Shown: positions 33,760 through 45,379 of the stretch, piece after piece
Layout: the number at the start of each line of letters is the position of its first letter
How positions within the stretch are numbered: the first letter of the stretch is position 1
Assembly (NCBI GenBank): GCA_958496175.1
Contig: OY292279.1
Location: 9,982,001-10,046,000, forward strand
Origin: Sisyra terminalis
Taxonomy: Eukaryota; Arthropoda; Insecta; Neuroptera; Sisyridae
Direction: 5' to 3'
DNA: 64,000 nucleotides
Notes under the pieces: generated by a model
Database searches by the model: none
Seen by the model: only the letters and a program-made list of their open reading frames with translations
What the model was told of the DNA's origin: nothing
Made by a program: the position numbers and the translations under genes

Positions 33760-34607
33760 CATGCAGCAGTAGACCATAAACAGCGAAGAGAATTCACCAA
33801 TTGTATCCTTGATCAATCTGCTGGTTTTGCAAAAAAAAAATCATTTTCAGTAATGAGGCTATTTTCACCTCGATGGCTCGATAGGCAAAACTTTAACATT
33901 TGAGAGCTTAGAAAATCCACGAATCATTCATCAGAAAGTAATGCATCCACAACGGGTCACTGTATGGTGTGCATTATGGTCTGGAAGAATAATTGGACCG
34001 TTTTTCTTCGAAAACGAAGAAGGTAATGCAGTAACGGTGAATAGCGAACGTTATTGTGATATAATAACAGTTTCTGGTGCCTCATTTGGAAGCTATTGAT
34101 TTTGACGACATGTGGTTTCAGCAGGACGGTGCCACATACCATATCACCCGGGAAACATTAACGATTTTGCACGAGTTTGTTCCTGATAGTATCTTTCCCG
34201 AGTAATGCATTAACGGTAAATGGCGAACGTTATCGTGATATGATAACAATTTTTGGTGCATCATTTAGAAGATATTGATCTTGACGACATGTGGTTTCAG
34301 CAGGACGGTGCCACATACCATATCGCCCGTGAAACATTGACGATACTGCACGAATTTGCTTCGTGTCATTTTTCGATTTGGTGACCAAAATTGGCCTCCA
34401 TGCTCTTGCGATTTAATGCCTTTAGATTTATGGCTGTGGGATTATCTGAACTTACAGGCTTATGCCAATAAGCCTGCAATCATCGAAACATTGAAAGCCG
34501 AAATTAGACATTGTATCAATGAAATACCATCGTATGTATTCAATAACGTAATTGAAAATTTCGTCAAAAGAGTATGCAAATCCCAGCAAAGCCGTGGTAG
34601 TCATTAA
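33760..34607 (+). pseudogene. Dead mariner-like DDE transposase
   Basis: Segments in changing frames: DHKQRREFTN near 33773, KVMHPQRVTVWCALWSGR near 33937, IIGPFFFENEEGNAVTVN near 33988, then DDMWFQQDGATYHI near 34105, where the Asp of QQDGA is the second catalytic residue of the family. After 34356, a clean frame reads FGDQNWPPCSCDLMPLDLWL, with CDLMPLD holding the expected third Asp, then INEIPSYVFNNVIENF and ending SRGSH. Frameshifts, stops and an internal duplication make it inactive. Confidence 0.85.
34024..34365 (+). repeat. Duplication inside the mariner transposase
   Basis: Two tandem copies of about 165-180 bp, 34024-34203 and 34204-34365, each include 'aacggt-aat-gcgaacgtta' phrases and the codons for DDMWFQQDGATYH. 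The block with the second catalytic Asp is thus present twice. The copies differ at roughly one base in ten. Confidence 0.85.
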
Positions 34608-34752
34608 AAAAAAATTCTTTCTTAAATAATTCCCAAATGTCTATTTTCTAAATCAATAAATATGTCAATAGTTTGCTACAGAAAACCATGTTTTATTGAA
34701 CACTGAAATCTTGCGTACATACATTATATTCACTTACTGAAGTAAGCATTAT

Positions 34753-35437
34753 TTTCACATTTTGTGCTTGCAATACCTCTGCTCCTAGTCAAATCTCAAA
34801 CTCCAAATTTTTGATGCATAATACTATCATACAGTACTATAATGGGGTTTCAGATTTCAGATTTTTATCCAGTCCCCCACCAGAGATATTGAGCTCAGAA
34901 AATTGCAAATTTTGAAAATTTCCAAATTTTGTTATTTTTTATTTTAAAAAGGCTTAAAGTCTCTGACCTCAAATTTTGTTTTTGAATACAACTAGTACCT
35001 AATTGTTTGTAAAAAAAGTTTTAACGTGTAGACTCTTTCCCTTTCTTCACAATCTTTCCGTGAAAATTGGAGTTTTTACAAATGAGAGCTAAAAATTTAG
35101 ACTGAAATTTCACCCCTTAGAATTACATTTAGGTGAAAACGTCTTATTACAACCTTATAGCTTATATTTTCATGAACCCACTGCTTTTAGTTTTATTTTG
35201 ATAGGACAAATAGGGCCTGAGATAATCAAGTTTCCTCAAACCCTTAAAAGTGCGAAAATGTCTGCGCCTAGTAAAACTAATATGGCCACCACTGGAAAAC
35301 CAAAAACAATAACATTAAAATAATGATGAATTTGAACTACCAACATGTTGGTGTAATAGCACACAAAAAAATATTTTTTTTTAAAATGGTCGAGCAACCA
35401 TTTAGTCTATTTTTGGACCGCTTTATTTGGACTGACC
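34753..35437. mobile_element. Single arm of palindrome family A
   Basis: This matches the reverse complement of about 972-1640, from 'caatacctctgctcctagtc' to 'cgctttatttggactgacc'. The other arm is missing. A second copy of the outer end ('caagcgaccagtgctgg', 'aaattggactgacc') lies at 35845-35882. Confidence 0.75.
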
Positions 35438-35844
35438 CTTTCTTACTTTGTGACAGTTGTAAAGAACGCAGATTATATTCAAATTCCTTATTTTCATTGA
35501 ATAAAAATAATAAATTTATTTTTACTGCAAAATTGAGGGATTTAAAATATTTATTTAACAATCAAAGTCGAATAAAATTTAAATGAAAGCACTTAACAAT
35601 GAGTTAATATCAATTTTTCTGATTTCCTCTTATTAGATTTCAAGTTTAAATTCAATTGTTGCCATTTAATTGCAATTTAGTTATTAAATTTGTGCTTTAA
35701 ATTTTTGTGCAGGGAAGCCACTTAAAGAGCTTTTAGCAAAAAACCTAAATCTAGAGCTTTGACTTTTGAATTTTGGGCTTAAAATAATTTGGGGTTTTCT
35801 TCTGATATTATTAATAGAAAAAATCAAAATTAAAAAAAATATTC
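35438..35844. other. Filler between two family A ends
   Basis: AT-rich sequence, not matched elsewhere in the window; it may be internal sequence of a different family A member. Confidence 0.4.
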
Positions 35845-35985
35845 AAGCGACCAGTGCTGGATCTACTAAATTGGACTGACCCCAAATGTATGTTTTCTTA
35901 ATCAATCAATATTTCAATACTTTGCTACAGAAATCCATGTTTAATTGAAAACTGAAATTTTGCGTTCCTATTGAAACATCCTTTA

Positions 35986-37263
35986 TATCTGAAAAAGGGA
36001 ACTTAAAAAATTTACTTTAAAGGAGTGAAATTAAAAAATAATGTCAGAAATAATTCCAAATCGTGGACTTTTTGGTCGAAATTTATCGCGTCACTGATAG
36101 TAGTTATATAGATGGAAGAAAGGGACAAACTTTGTATGATTTTAGGATCATCTAGTAACTTACTTATTGATTTAATTGAAATTACTTCATAATTTTTGAT
36201 GACCTTTTATGTTAAAAAATAATAATTTTTCATCCCTTAGTTTTAAGCATTGAAAATAGATTGATTTAATACACTTTTCGTCCCATTTTCATCATTAAAG
36301 TACGAATAGTTTTCGTGGAAAATGGTCGTAAAAGACGGATTGTAAGAAATTTTGAAATCTCCAATTCTGCGTAATGAGAATACCGGAGAAATTTACTCAA
36401 GTGAAAGCCTTGAAAATCGGCCATTGTAAACGGAAATTTTTTCCAAACGTAAAAGAAAAAAATCCGTGCATAAACAATGCGTCCAACTGTGAAAAATCCT
36501 TTACAACATATTAAACTTGAACGTTTTACGACTTGAAATTTAATGAAATTAATGTTCGCTTCATTCAACATTAAAATTAAGATAATAAATATAGCCGTTA
36601 TTAATTTCATGCATGAGAATTAACTCTCTATCTACCCAAAATGATTTTATGTTCCATAAATTACAATACATGAATCATATGCCATTTTATTTCTATTCGT
36701 AAATGGCTTGTTGCGCTTAAATGCACCCGTATAGTCCAAACAAACAGAAAAATAAAAATTTTCACAAAAAAAAAAGAAATAATTTCAAAACCCGCCCATT
36801 AAGATTTCATCTCGGTAAATTTTTTTATTATCCCATAAATCAATTTGCACACATGCCAGTCTAACGCTAAATTCGTTTTTATTATTCAGACATTTTTTTT
36901 TTAATTAGTGCAATATATGCATTTTTATTGGAAATTTGAGGTAATATAAACACGTTATTAATAGTCCAGTTTTTTTCGGTTTACGACGTTTTAATTGGAT
37001 CTAATATACATCGAGAAATCGATTTGCATAATCATTTTTTTTTCATAATATGTGGTCAACAGTTTTGGGATTTCGTTATATAATCGAAGGCTTGTCAAGT
37101 ACTATGTGGGAGGCGAAGGTTTTCAACAAAGGAAATTAATTTACAAGAGGTTTTTTTCAATGCATAAAAAATTGTTTTGGCGTTGATTTTATGCAATACA
37201 TTTGAAAATTAATAATAACAATATGATGTAAAGAGTTAATGCTTAAAGATTGAACTAAACTAG
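35986..37263. other. Unique AT-rich DNA with one weak secreted-protein-like frame
   Basis: The minus-strand frame 36610-36266 starts with ATG and MKLITAIFIILILML, which resembles a signal peptide, followed by a Lys/Phe-rich stretch. There is no homology I recognise and composition is like the surroundings, so I do not call a gene. Confidence 0.3.
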
Positions 37264-37860
37264 TTGACAAAATCTTACAGCTTTAAGTCTTCAAGCTTTA
37301 AGCGACCAAAAAAAGCTCATAAAACCATTTCAATGGGATTCTTCTTACGTTTATCTTTAATTTTCTTAAAATCAATGAATTCCTTATTTGCTAGTAACCA
37401 AACTTCTAGGTTTTCTTCAATGTACTGGAAGCTTCTCCTGGAAGCTCCTAAGCTACTTGGGCATTTTCTACTTTGTTTTTATCCTTTTAATACTTTAATT
37501 CGCGATCAATATTGACAATCATTTGTCAATATTCCAAGGCGTTAAATACAGCGGTTAAACTAGTGGATTATATTGTGCTGGGGAAAAAGTAAAATGGCCA
37601 CAATTGGTCCCACCATCAAATTCATTACGTTCATTAGTTTGTGGCATAGGAAATTATTCTTAAAAATCCTTGGCCAGTATTCAAAAACATAAAAATTGTT
37701 TTCAAAAGACGTCGTTTGGCGCCTAAAATAAATATTAGGTTTAAGGAAGTATTGAAGAAAACAGGAAAAATCCCAGTAAGCTTCAAGTCCTTGACTAATA
37801 ATGACCTTAGGATTGAATTGGCCAAAAGAATAATACAATTTTGAGGAACACAAATATTCA
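37264..37860. pseudogene. Possible decayed coding sequence, unidentified
   Basis: Two frames have protein-like residue use for such AT-rich DNA. On the minus strand (about 37470-37315): CPSSLGASRRSFQYIEENLE, then VWLLANKEFIDFKKIKDKRK and KNPIEMVL before a stop. On the plus strand (about 37672-37838): NIKIVFKRRRLAPKINIRFK, then EVLKKTGKIPVSFKSLTNND and LRIELAKRI. They lie on opposite strands next to each other, so they may be pieces of two elements. I do not recognise a family. Confidence 0.25.
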
Positions 37861-38025
37861 ATAAATAAAATATGTTTAGAAAATTTATGTATGTTTTAAA
37901 ACTCATTAAATGGTGAAAATTTAAGGATTTTTTGTATGCATATGAGCTTTAACATGTTTAATGTTTTCATAGATGTTAATCTAAATAAGTAAAATACAAT
38001 GTACATTAATTTAATTGATAACAAT

Positions 38026-38395
38026 TGTGTATACAATATAGAGAAAATATTGCGGTCCAATTTATGTAGTATAATTAGATATAATAATATATAAAAATTA
38101 TACCATAAACATAAATTTGAACAGAAGTTCAAATTAAAATATTCGTGACGTATTGCCCAGATACGTATTTCGATTGCCAAACATTCTTCCTCAGTTGTCA
38201 TCAAGTAGTTTGGATCACTCCTTAACTGCTTTGTGATGATTCACGCAAAGTGTGTTATTATAAGATTGCTTGGCAATCAAAATACGTATCTGGGCAATAC
38301 GTCACGAATATTTTTGTTTGAACTTCTGTTCAAGTTTGTGTTAATAAATTGGACTGCAATATATTTTATATATTGTATACACAGTATAACTGTTC
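38026..38395. mobile_element. Palindromic 'GATTGC' element, family F1, copy 3
   Basis: Inverted repeat with ends TGTGTATACAATATAGAG and the complement near 38350-38388, then the shared tail 'ctgttcaaagtcagcg'. The right arm has lost part of its sequence (central CTGAGG box and the 'tatggtatgatttt' block). Confidence 0.8.
38147..38194 (-). ncRNA. Hammerhead-like motif (F1 copy 3, left arm)
   Basis: Minus strand: CTGAGGA, A, stem GAATGT/GCAATC partly mispaired, GAAA, hairpin ACGTAT/ATACGT ending in C. The first box is intact. Confidence 0.35.
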
Positions 38396-40740
38396 AAAGT
38401 CAGCGAAAAAATCTTATTTTGAATATGGTAGAAATTATAAAAATTGGCAATATTAAGTTCGACGATTTAGATGTTTTATATATAAAATAACCACTAATGG
38501 TGACTTTTACGACTCCTATCTCTTTCTGACACTTTTAAACTACATCATCGATCATTTCAGTTGGTTTCTCTACCGAATAACAAAAAAAAACCTTTGCTAG
38601 CGGTCAACTCGGTCGACTTGATTGCGTTTTTTAGTACTAAGGAAATCGCTCCCAAAGATTACCCAGCTTTTACCCGCTTGAATTTGTTGAAAATAATCTT
38701 CTACTAAATTTTTAACAACCAAATCTTCAAAAGAATTTCTTCAAAGTAATTTCTTCTATAAGTGGACACCTTAACGGTTTTCATACTTAAACAATAACAT
38801 TTTTAAATTATTTCTTTCTTCAATTACATAAATTCATTCTTAGATATATTTTTTTAATATTTTCCTTTTTCATTGATCATAAATAATAAAGCCGACGATG
38901 CTAAAACTCTTTTTTTTTTACTGACAAAGTATTAAATTTTTTTGGACGGAAAGTAATTCTATAAATGTATTCCGTATAAAACTCTACAGTTTCTAATGTA
39001 ATTATTTTTTTTTTTAACCAATTTCAGCAATTAAATTGGCTGATACAAGCAAATATTGATCTGAAGGAAATGAGGGAATCTTTGCATAAAATTACAAATT
39101 ACAAATTCATTTCTTTAAAAGCCAATAAATTATGTTGAAGTATATTAAAACTTCTTAAGGTAATATGTAATTACTTTAATAGTCATATGCTTAATGTAAT
39201 TATTATATGGTAATTATAATTTTTTTTGGGTATCGTCTTTAAATTTCTCAAAAGGAATCTTCGTAACGATGAAACCATTAAGTGAAGATTGAAGAATTTT
39301 TATGTTTTAATTTTGGAAATGAAAGAGGAAAATTAAAATATTTTGGTGAGTTTCTCACGATGGTCTTTCCATTTAATTTTTTTTTTTTAGGTTGGCAGAA
39401 TTTTATTAAGTTTTAATGTAACAAATTAATTTTAATATCTGTAAAATCAACACGTGTACGCAAATTTCAAAAGAATGCGTTAAATTGAGATAATTTCGTG
39501 CTAAAATAAACCGGATTTTCAATCTCAAAAGAAATTAATTCCGATGAAAATTTTTACGAAACTGATGGAAAAAAACGTATTTTTCATTGTATTGCCCAAA
39601 ATTTTCTTCCCCTTCTGCTTTATTTTAAAAGATTTGAGCTTTCTGGAAAATGGAAAAGAGCTAAATTGTTCAATTTTGGGTCAAAATGGTACTTTTGACC
39701 AAATATTGTGCCAGGCTGATGAAAATACGCGTAAAATCTATGGTTACAAAATTTGATTTGGTTAACAATTGTCTACACGACATTATATTCTGCTGGCGAA
39801 GTCGAAAGTGACAAATTTTTTCAGATATAGAAAAAAATGTTACAAAGAAAAAACTTTTTTCACTTTTAACTTTCAATTTCTTTTTCAAGTTGATCTTTTT
39901 TCCTCTGATATAAACTATTGTGTGCCACGTAATCCAAGTTGCGTGTACTACTAAATCCTTAATTACTAAGCCCCCTTAAACTTTCATTAGTCACCAAAAC
40001 TTCCCCTCCAAAAATCAATGTGTAAAATACAAATTTTTTTCCCAACAAAAATTCCATTACTTTGTTCCACTTATGTAACCTTTGTTAAGGACAAACATTC
40101 AGGTTCATTAACCCAACCTTGACTTTATTGACCAAGATTGACTTAAGAAGAATAAAATAAGTACATACAATTCAAATTTTCCGTCTCAACATCGTTTTAT
40201 CGCTTTGTACTTCGTTTCAAGTGGTAATATAGAGAGACAACAACATCAACACAAAAAAAAATCTAATTACATTCACGATAATTAAAAACACTATAAATAT
40301 ATGCAATTAATTTTACAATTAATGGGGAAAAAAAGATTAAAAGAACAAAAAAAGGTTTCCCTCAAAGACTTCATTATCAAATGAAGTTGATAAGTGGTAA
40401 CACTATAAGAGAGATGAATGAACCCTGATGGATTTAAATGAGGTAATTTTTGCTGAAATTACTTTTAACGTGTTTTAATCGTCATTTATTCTTTGGTACA
40501 AAGGAATCGACTATTTAATAATTTTTAAATGATTTTTTTTTCAATAATTAATTATCAAAATGTCTAATTAACAAACACCGAAATCAATAACGAATTAATT
40601 AGTGAAGTTTACAATGAAAATATTCAAGTTTCCAACTACTACGTAACACCATCATTGCTAGTGATTTATTTGGAAAAATATATATTAATTCTTCAAATTT
40701 TAAGTAATTATCGATTTTAGTTCTTCAGTAAATTAAAAGA
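38396..40740. other. Unique AT-rich DNA
   Basis: No supported gene. The plus-strand frame 39544-39756 starts with ATG and has a hydrophobic stretch followed by polar sequence (NGKELNCSILGQNGTFDQIL), but nothing I recognise. Confidence 0.4.
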
Positions 40741-40744
40741 AGAT

Positions 40745-40797
40745 AATAAAATACGAAAAAAGCGTTCTTTGAAATACGAAAAAAGCGTTCTTTGAAG
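40745..40797. repeat. Short tandem duplication (25 bp x 2)
   Basis: 'aaatacgaaaaaagcgttct' occurs twice in direct succession. Confidence 0.8.
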
Positions 40798-41144
40798 CAC
40801 CAAAATTGGTTTGGATATAATCTGAATTAAAAATGTACATTTTTTTTTAGAAATATCGAAAAATAATTTTCAGAATATAGTAACAAAGCGGGGAGAAAGG
40901 CACATGAATGGGAGTAGGGCGGCATAATGATGAAAATTCCATAAACGGTTTTGCATTGAAAAGAACATAAAGAGTACATTTTCAAATTGATAAAACAATT
41001 TAAAGGTATTTAACTTTACATCAATTTTCTTGACAAATGATGCAAATAAGAGGGGGGGGGGGATTTCTAATCAGTCTCGGGGGATTAAAGCACAGTGGTT
41101 ACGCCACTGTCAGAATAGCAAGAAATAAAGTTTAAGCTTTTAAA
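40798..41144. other. Spacer with G-run
   Basis: Unique sequence with ten Gs at about 41052 and, downstream, 'ggttacgccactg', which resembles a hAT end but has no partner. Confidence 0.4.
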
Positions 41145-42745
41145 TATTGATATTAAGAGGTCAATCATCAATTATTGATTTTTCTATCCAAAGTGCAATT
41201 TTTTATCAAAACTTCTGAACCATTATATGAAAAGAAGTAAAAAATATATATTCTTATAGAAAATTAAATGCGCTACAAAAAAGGTTTAGTTGTAAATTTT
41301 TGTACGACCAACCGTTTTCTTATAATCAAGCCCTGAACATTCTTCTTTTTTTAACGATTTCATTATTAAATTGTGAAATTTTAAATCAACAAATAAATTT
41401 TATTCAAAACTAAAGTTTTATATATTTTTAAAGGAAATTTTAAGATCTACAAAAAAAATGCCTTATCATTTTTTGGTAAATTTACTTCTTTCAAAGTTAT
41501 TCATAGTCAAAGTTGATGTAAAACTCGTGTTTTACTGCTAATGGCTGTTATTCTATCGGTTGAAACTGAAGGAATTAAATATCATATTCTTAATGGAAAT
41601 TAAATACTCTACAAAAAAAATTATATTGTGAATTTTCGTCAGACCAACCGTTTTCTTTTAATCAAGCCCTGAACATTCTCCTATTTTTAACGATTTCATT
41701 ATTAAATTGTGAAATTTTAAATCAACAAATAAATTTTATTCAAAGCTAGACTTTTATATACTTTTAAAGGAAATTTAAAGATCTACAAAAAAGATTCCTT
41801 AACATTTTTTGATAAATTAACTTCTTTCATAGTTATTCATAGTCAAAGTTGAAGTAAAACTCTCGTGTTTTTTTGCTAATAGTTGTTCTTCTATCGGTTG
41901 AAACTGAAAGAATTTAATATTATATTCTCAAAGAAAATTAAAGGCTCTACAAAAAGGTTAAATGTAAATTTTTGTAAAACCAACCATTTTTTATACTCGA
42001 GGCTTGAACGTTCCTCTATTTTTACGATTTCATTACTAAATTTTGGAATTTTTTGCCAATAAATAAATTTGATTCAAAGCTAGACTTTTATATATTTTTA
42101 AAGGAAATTTAAAGATCTACAAAAAAGATGCCTTATCATTTTTTGATAAATTTACTTCTTTCAAAGTTATTCATAGTCAAAGTTGAAGTTGAAGTAAAAT
42201 TTTCGTGCTTTTTTTTGCTATTAGCTGTTCATCTCTTGGTTGAAACTAAAAGAATTAAATAACAAATACTCAAAAGAAATTAAATTCTTTACAAAAAAGG
42301 TTTCATTGCTAATTTTTTTCAGACCAACCATTTCCTTATAATCAAGCCTTGAACAATTATCTATTCTTACGATTTTATTGTTAAGCTTTGGATTTTTGTT
42401 GCTAATGAATATTTGGAGCAAAATTTTTATATTTTTATAAGAAAATTAAATGTTCTATAAAGAAGGTCTTATAGTAGTTTTTGTGATAAATTTACTTCAT
42501 TCAAAGTTATTGAAGATCAAAGTTGAAGTTAATATAAAATTCCGGCCTTTTTGCCATAAGCTGCTTCTTATTCGGTTATAACTAAAAGAATTAAATTAAA
42601 TAACATATACTTTCAAAGGAAATTAAATGCTCTACAAAAAAAGTTTCATTGTCAATTTTCATTAGACCAATCGTTTCCTTATAATCAAGCTTTGAACAAT
42701 CAACTTTTGTTATGATTAAATTTTTTAACTTTGGAACTTTGTAAC
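41145..42745. repeat. Tandem array, unit about 340 bp, five units
   Basis: The 'aaattaaatgctctacaaaa' phrase recurs at about 41262, 41598, 41935, 42278 and 42620 (spacings 336-343 bp). Each unit also has 'ataatcaagccctgaac', a 'tcattattaaattgtgaa'-type block and 'agttattcatagtcaaagtt'. A second 'atctacaaaaaa' phrase lies about halfway, so the unit may be an old dimer of about 170 bp. The same module appears in foldbacks at 60471 and 62972. Confidence 0.85.
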
Positions 42746-43306
42746 TTTTAGATGCATTAATATTTACAAAAAAAAAAACACTTGCACCTCAAAAAATAGC
42801 ACTATTTCTTTGTGGTTCCCTTGTTTGTTCCTTGGCCTATTTTTCGAAGGTAACCTTCCTCCCTATATCAAAATCTAAACCAGTATTTCTTAACCAATAA
42901 CATCTACAATGCGGTTCCGTAAAAAAAAAGTATAAAATAGCAATGATTTATTACTTGTGGTATCTTTTAAAGTTTGTAACTTTAAGTGCAATATTTACGC
43001 TCATTTGGCACGGTGTGTTTAATTCGAGACCACCGGTTGAGAAACACTTAATTACGTGTCGATTGTTTTTTGAGAACGTTGCGCTAAAATTTGTTCTCAA
43101 ATATTTCGTAAAAATTTTTTTTCAAGGATTACAACTGATTATAAGTTGCACTCGTGTATAATGCATTTATTTTTCTTTATCAGTTACTAGGCTTTCAAGG
43201 TCTAATTTTAGCTGCAGTATAATGACCTACATCATAAATCATTTATAGCTATTTAAGTTAAACCAAATTAAAATTTATTATTTTAATTTCTATTGTATAT
43301 ATCTAC
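42746..43306. other. Unique DNA
   Basis: Includes a stretch at 43010-43060 ('ggcacggtgtgtttaattcg', 'agaccaccggttgagaaaca') that resembles a hAT element end (reverse: TGTTTCTCAACCGGTGGTC) but lacks a clear partner. The 72-codon frame over it is chance. Confidence 0.4.
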
Positions 43307-44109
43307 TAGGCTGATTTTTTTTTTGACTTTTTTTTTTGGTCCCATCGTGAAATTTTATTGGAAATACCAAAAAAAAAATCTCTGAAAGTTTGAGCCCTTA
43401 ATATTAATTTTAAGCCCTCGACCAAGACGTGTAAAGATTTCCCATAAAATACACGGAAACTCTGATTTTTAAATTTCTATATCTCAGCGGCATTTCGTGG
43501 GATCGCTTTTATCGAAGATGGTTTTTTCTCAGAATTAAACGCTCTACAAAAGTTCCCATTGCGACAAAGTCGTAACTCACACCGGTGAGGTAGTACGGGC
43601 CACTGAACCTGATTTTTCCATAAAATTCAAGGCTTAATATCTCGTTTAATATTGATCTTCGCGATTTGGTCTACAGGAACTTTTTTGTAGGAAATCAAAT
43701 TTTCTACAAGTTTTTTATTTGTAATTTTTCCGTAGCTCTTGTTATTTACGAGATAAATGCAAAAAAAACGCGAATTTAATGGAAAAATCAGGTTCAGTAG
43801 CCCGTACTACCTCACCGGTGTGAGTTACGACTTTGTCGCAATGGGCACTTTTGTAGAGCGTTTAATTTTGAGAAAAAACCATCTTCGGTAAAAGCGATCC
43901 CACGAAATGCCGCTGAGATATAGAAATTTAAAAATAAAAAAACAGAGTTTCCGTGTATTTTCAATGGGAAATGTTTACACGTCTTGGTCGAGGACTTAAA
44001 ATTAATATTAAGGGCTCAAACTTTCAGAGTTTTTTTTTTTGGTATTTCCAAAAAAATTTCACGATGGGACCAAAAAAAGTCAAAAAAGTCAAAAAAAAAA
44101 ATCACCCTA
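43307..44109. mobile_element. TAGGGTG-end palindromic element, family B, copy 1 (803 bp)
   Basis: Ends TAGGCTGATTTTTTTTTT and the complement ...AAATCACCCTA are flanked by a perfect 8-bp duplication, ATATCTAC (43299-43306 and 44110-44117). Arms (about 320 bp each) share 'ggtcccatcgtgaaatttta', 'accaagacgtgtaaagattt', 'ctcagcggcatttcgtggga' and 'ctcacaccggtgaggtagta'. No coding. The 8-bp duplication and TA-R-R-G start fit hAT. Confidence 0.9.
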
Positions 44110-44418
44110 ATATCTACCCTTAAATCAAAAAGTATTAACTCAGCAGAATTTGTGCTGCCATAAATCAAAAGGGTATAACAATTAGTTATCTTCCAGATAA
44201 CTTAAAAACTTTTAAAATTCTATCAAGAATTCAAAGCTTAATAAGCTCATTTTGAGCTTCAATAAAAGAAAAGGTAGTCCCAATGAATTTGAGGTGCTTT
44301 TTGATATATTTTGCACCAATAGTACTTATCTGCCGTTTAAAATTGTACCACCTATATTATTTCGATTTTGTAAGAATAAAAACCATTAACAATTTTGTAT
44401 AATCGTTGTATAAACCTC
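44110..44418. other. Spacer
   Basis: Unique AT-rich sequence; nothing recognised. Confidence 0.4.
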
Positions 44419-44866
44419 GAAAATTTAAACCACGAATATATTTTCAAGTTCTTTGAAGTTTTTTTATTCCCTTGGATGAAGCCCCATTGGAAAACTTCAA
44501 CTTTCAAGTTCTTCTGGAGAGAGAATTCCAGGAGGGAAATTTTTGATTTTTATGCCAAATCATTAACAATTTTTCACTGGGTCGATTGTCTTCTAATTAC
44601 TCAAAGAACTTCAGGTATTAATTTAAAAAATTAATGTTTATCGAAAATTTAAACCATGAATATATTTTTAAGTTCTTTGGAGTTTTTTTATTCCCTTGGA
44701 TAAAGCCCCTTTGGAAAACTTCAACTTTCAAGTTCTTCTGGAGGGAGAATTCCAGGAGGGAAATTTTTGATTTTTATGCCAAATCATTAACAATTTTTCA
44801 CTGGATCGATTGTCTTATAATCACTCAAAGAACTTCAGGTATTAGTTTAAAAAAATAATGTTTAAG
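44419..44866. repeat. 224-bp tandem duplication
   Basis: Copy one starts at 44419 and copy two at 44643 ('gaaaatttaaaccacgaata'). They differ at about a dozen positions, so they are roughly 95% identical. Each contains an uninterrupted frame of about 70 codons (NLNHEYIFKFF, VFLFPW, KTSTFKFFWRENSRREIFDF, AKSLTIFHW). Retention of both frames is explained by recency alone; the peptide is not recognised. Confidence 0.8.
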
Positions 44867-45379
44867 ACTTGTGGTTTCAAGGTGGAAAGTGGATGAATTT
44901 AATTTTCCTTTTTATAAATATTTTTATTGACTTGCCACACAAGAATGAAACAATCTGGGACAGCGATTATAATTTATACAACAATTAAAGAAAAAAATAT
45001 ATTCATTGATCTAATTATAGTACTCGTAATATATTTATTTACTGTAACTTATGTATATAAAATTCATTCAACTTGGTCTGATACGGGCAATAAGAATGTT
45101 GTAGACGTGGCATTTTTTCTCTCATTTCTTGGTTTTATATTAAATATAAAAAAAATTATCTCTTTCTTACGAATTCTTGGTACTTGGTAGTCGTAAGATT
45201 AAGTGTTGTGGACATTGTTTTATCTTTTCATTTCTCAGATAGAATGAATTGTATTTAATGTTTGTATTCATATGGTAAAGGTTTTCGTTCTATTTATAAA
45301 TTTTACCGAGCAGAAAAGATAAAAGAGAGTTTAACGAGAAAAATAATTGAGATCTTTTTTTTTTGGTGATGGTATCTAC
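44867..45379. other. Unique AT-rich DNA downstream of the candidate exon
   Basis: If the minus-strand exon at 45380 is real, this is the start of its intron. Confidence 0.35.

Larger units (their letters stand above)
33649..35985 (+). mobile_element. Mariner-like element interrupted by other repeats
   Basis: The left end AGGGTGTTTCAATAAGATCG (33649) and right end, in reverse, AAGGATGTTTCAATAGGAAC (35984) are inverted repeats flanked by TA. The transposase remnant occupies 33760-34610. A roughly 80-bp 3' segment ('agtttgctacagaaaacca', then 'actgaaatcttgcgt') occurs twice, at 34640-34717 and 35887-35966. The first copy lacks the last 15-20 bp of the end. About 1.15 kb of palindrome family A material separates the two. 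Confidence 0.75.

Noticed and set aside
36266..36610. Secreted-protein exon on the minus strand
   Set aside because: Signal-peptide-like start, but A/T-rich codon use and no convincing splice site or homology.
41145..42745. Regularly spaced repeats that could suggest a CRISPR-like array
   Set aside because: The unit is about 340 bp and repeats throughout; there are no short identical repeats with unique spacers, and the window is eukaryotic.
43010..43062. Possible hAT end (reverse TGTTTCTCAACCGGTGGTC)
   Set aside because: No matching opposite end or duplication within a few hundred bases.
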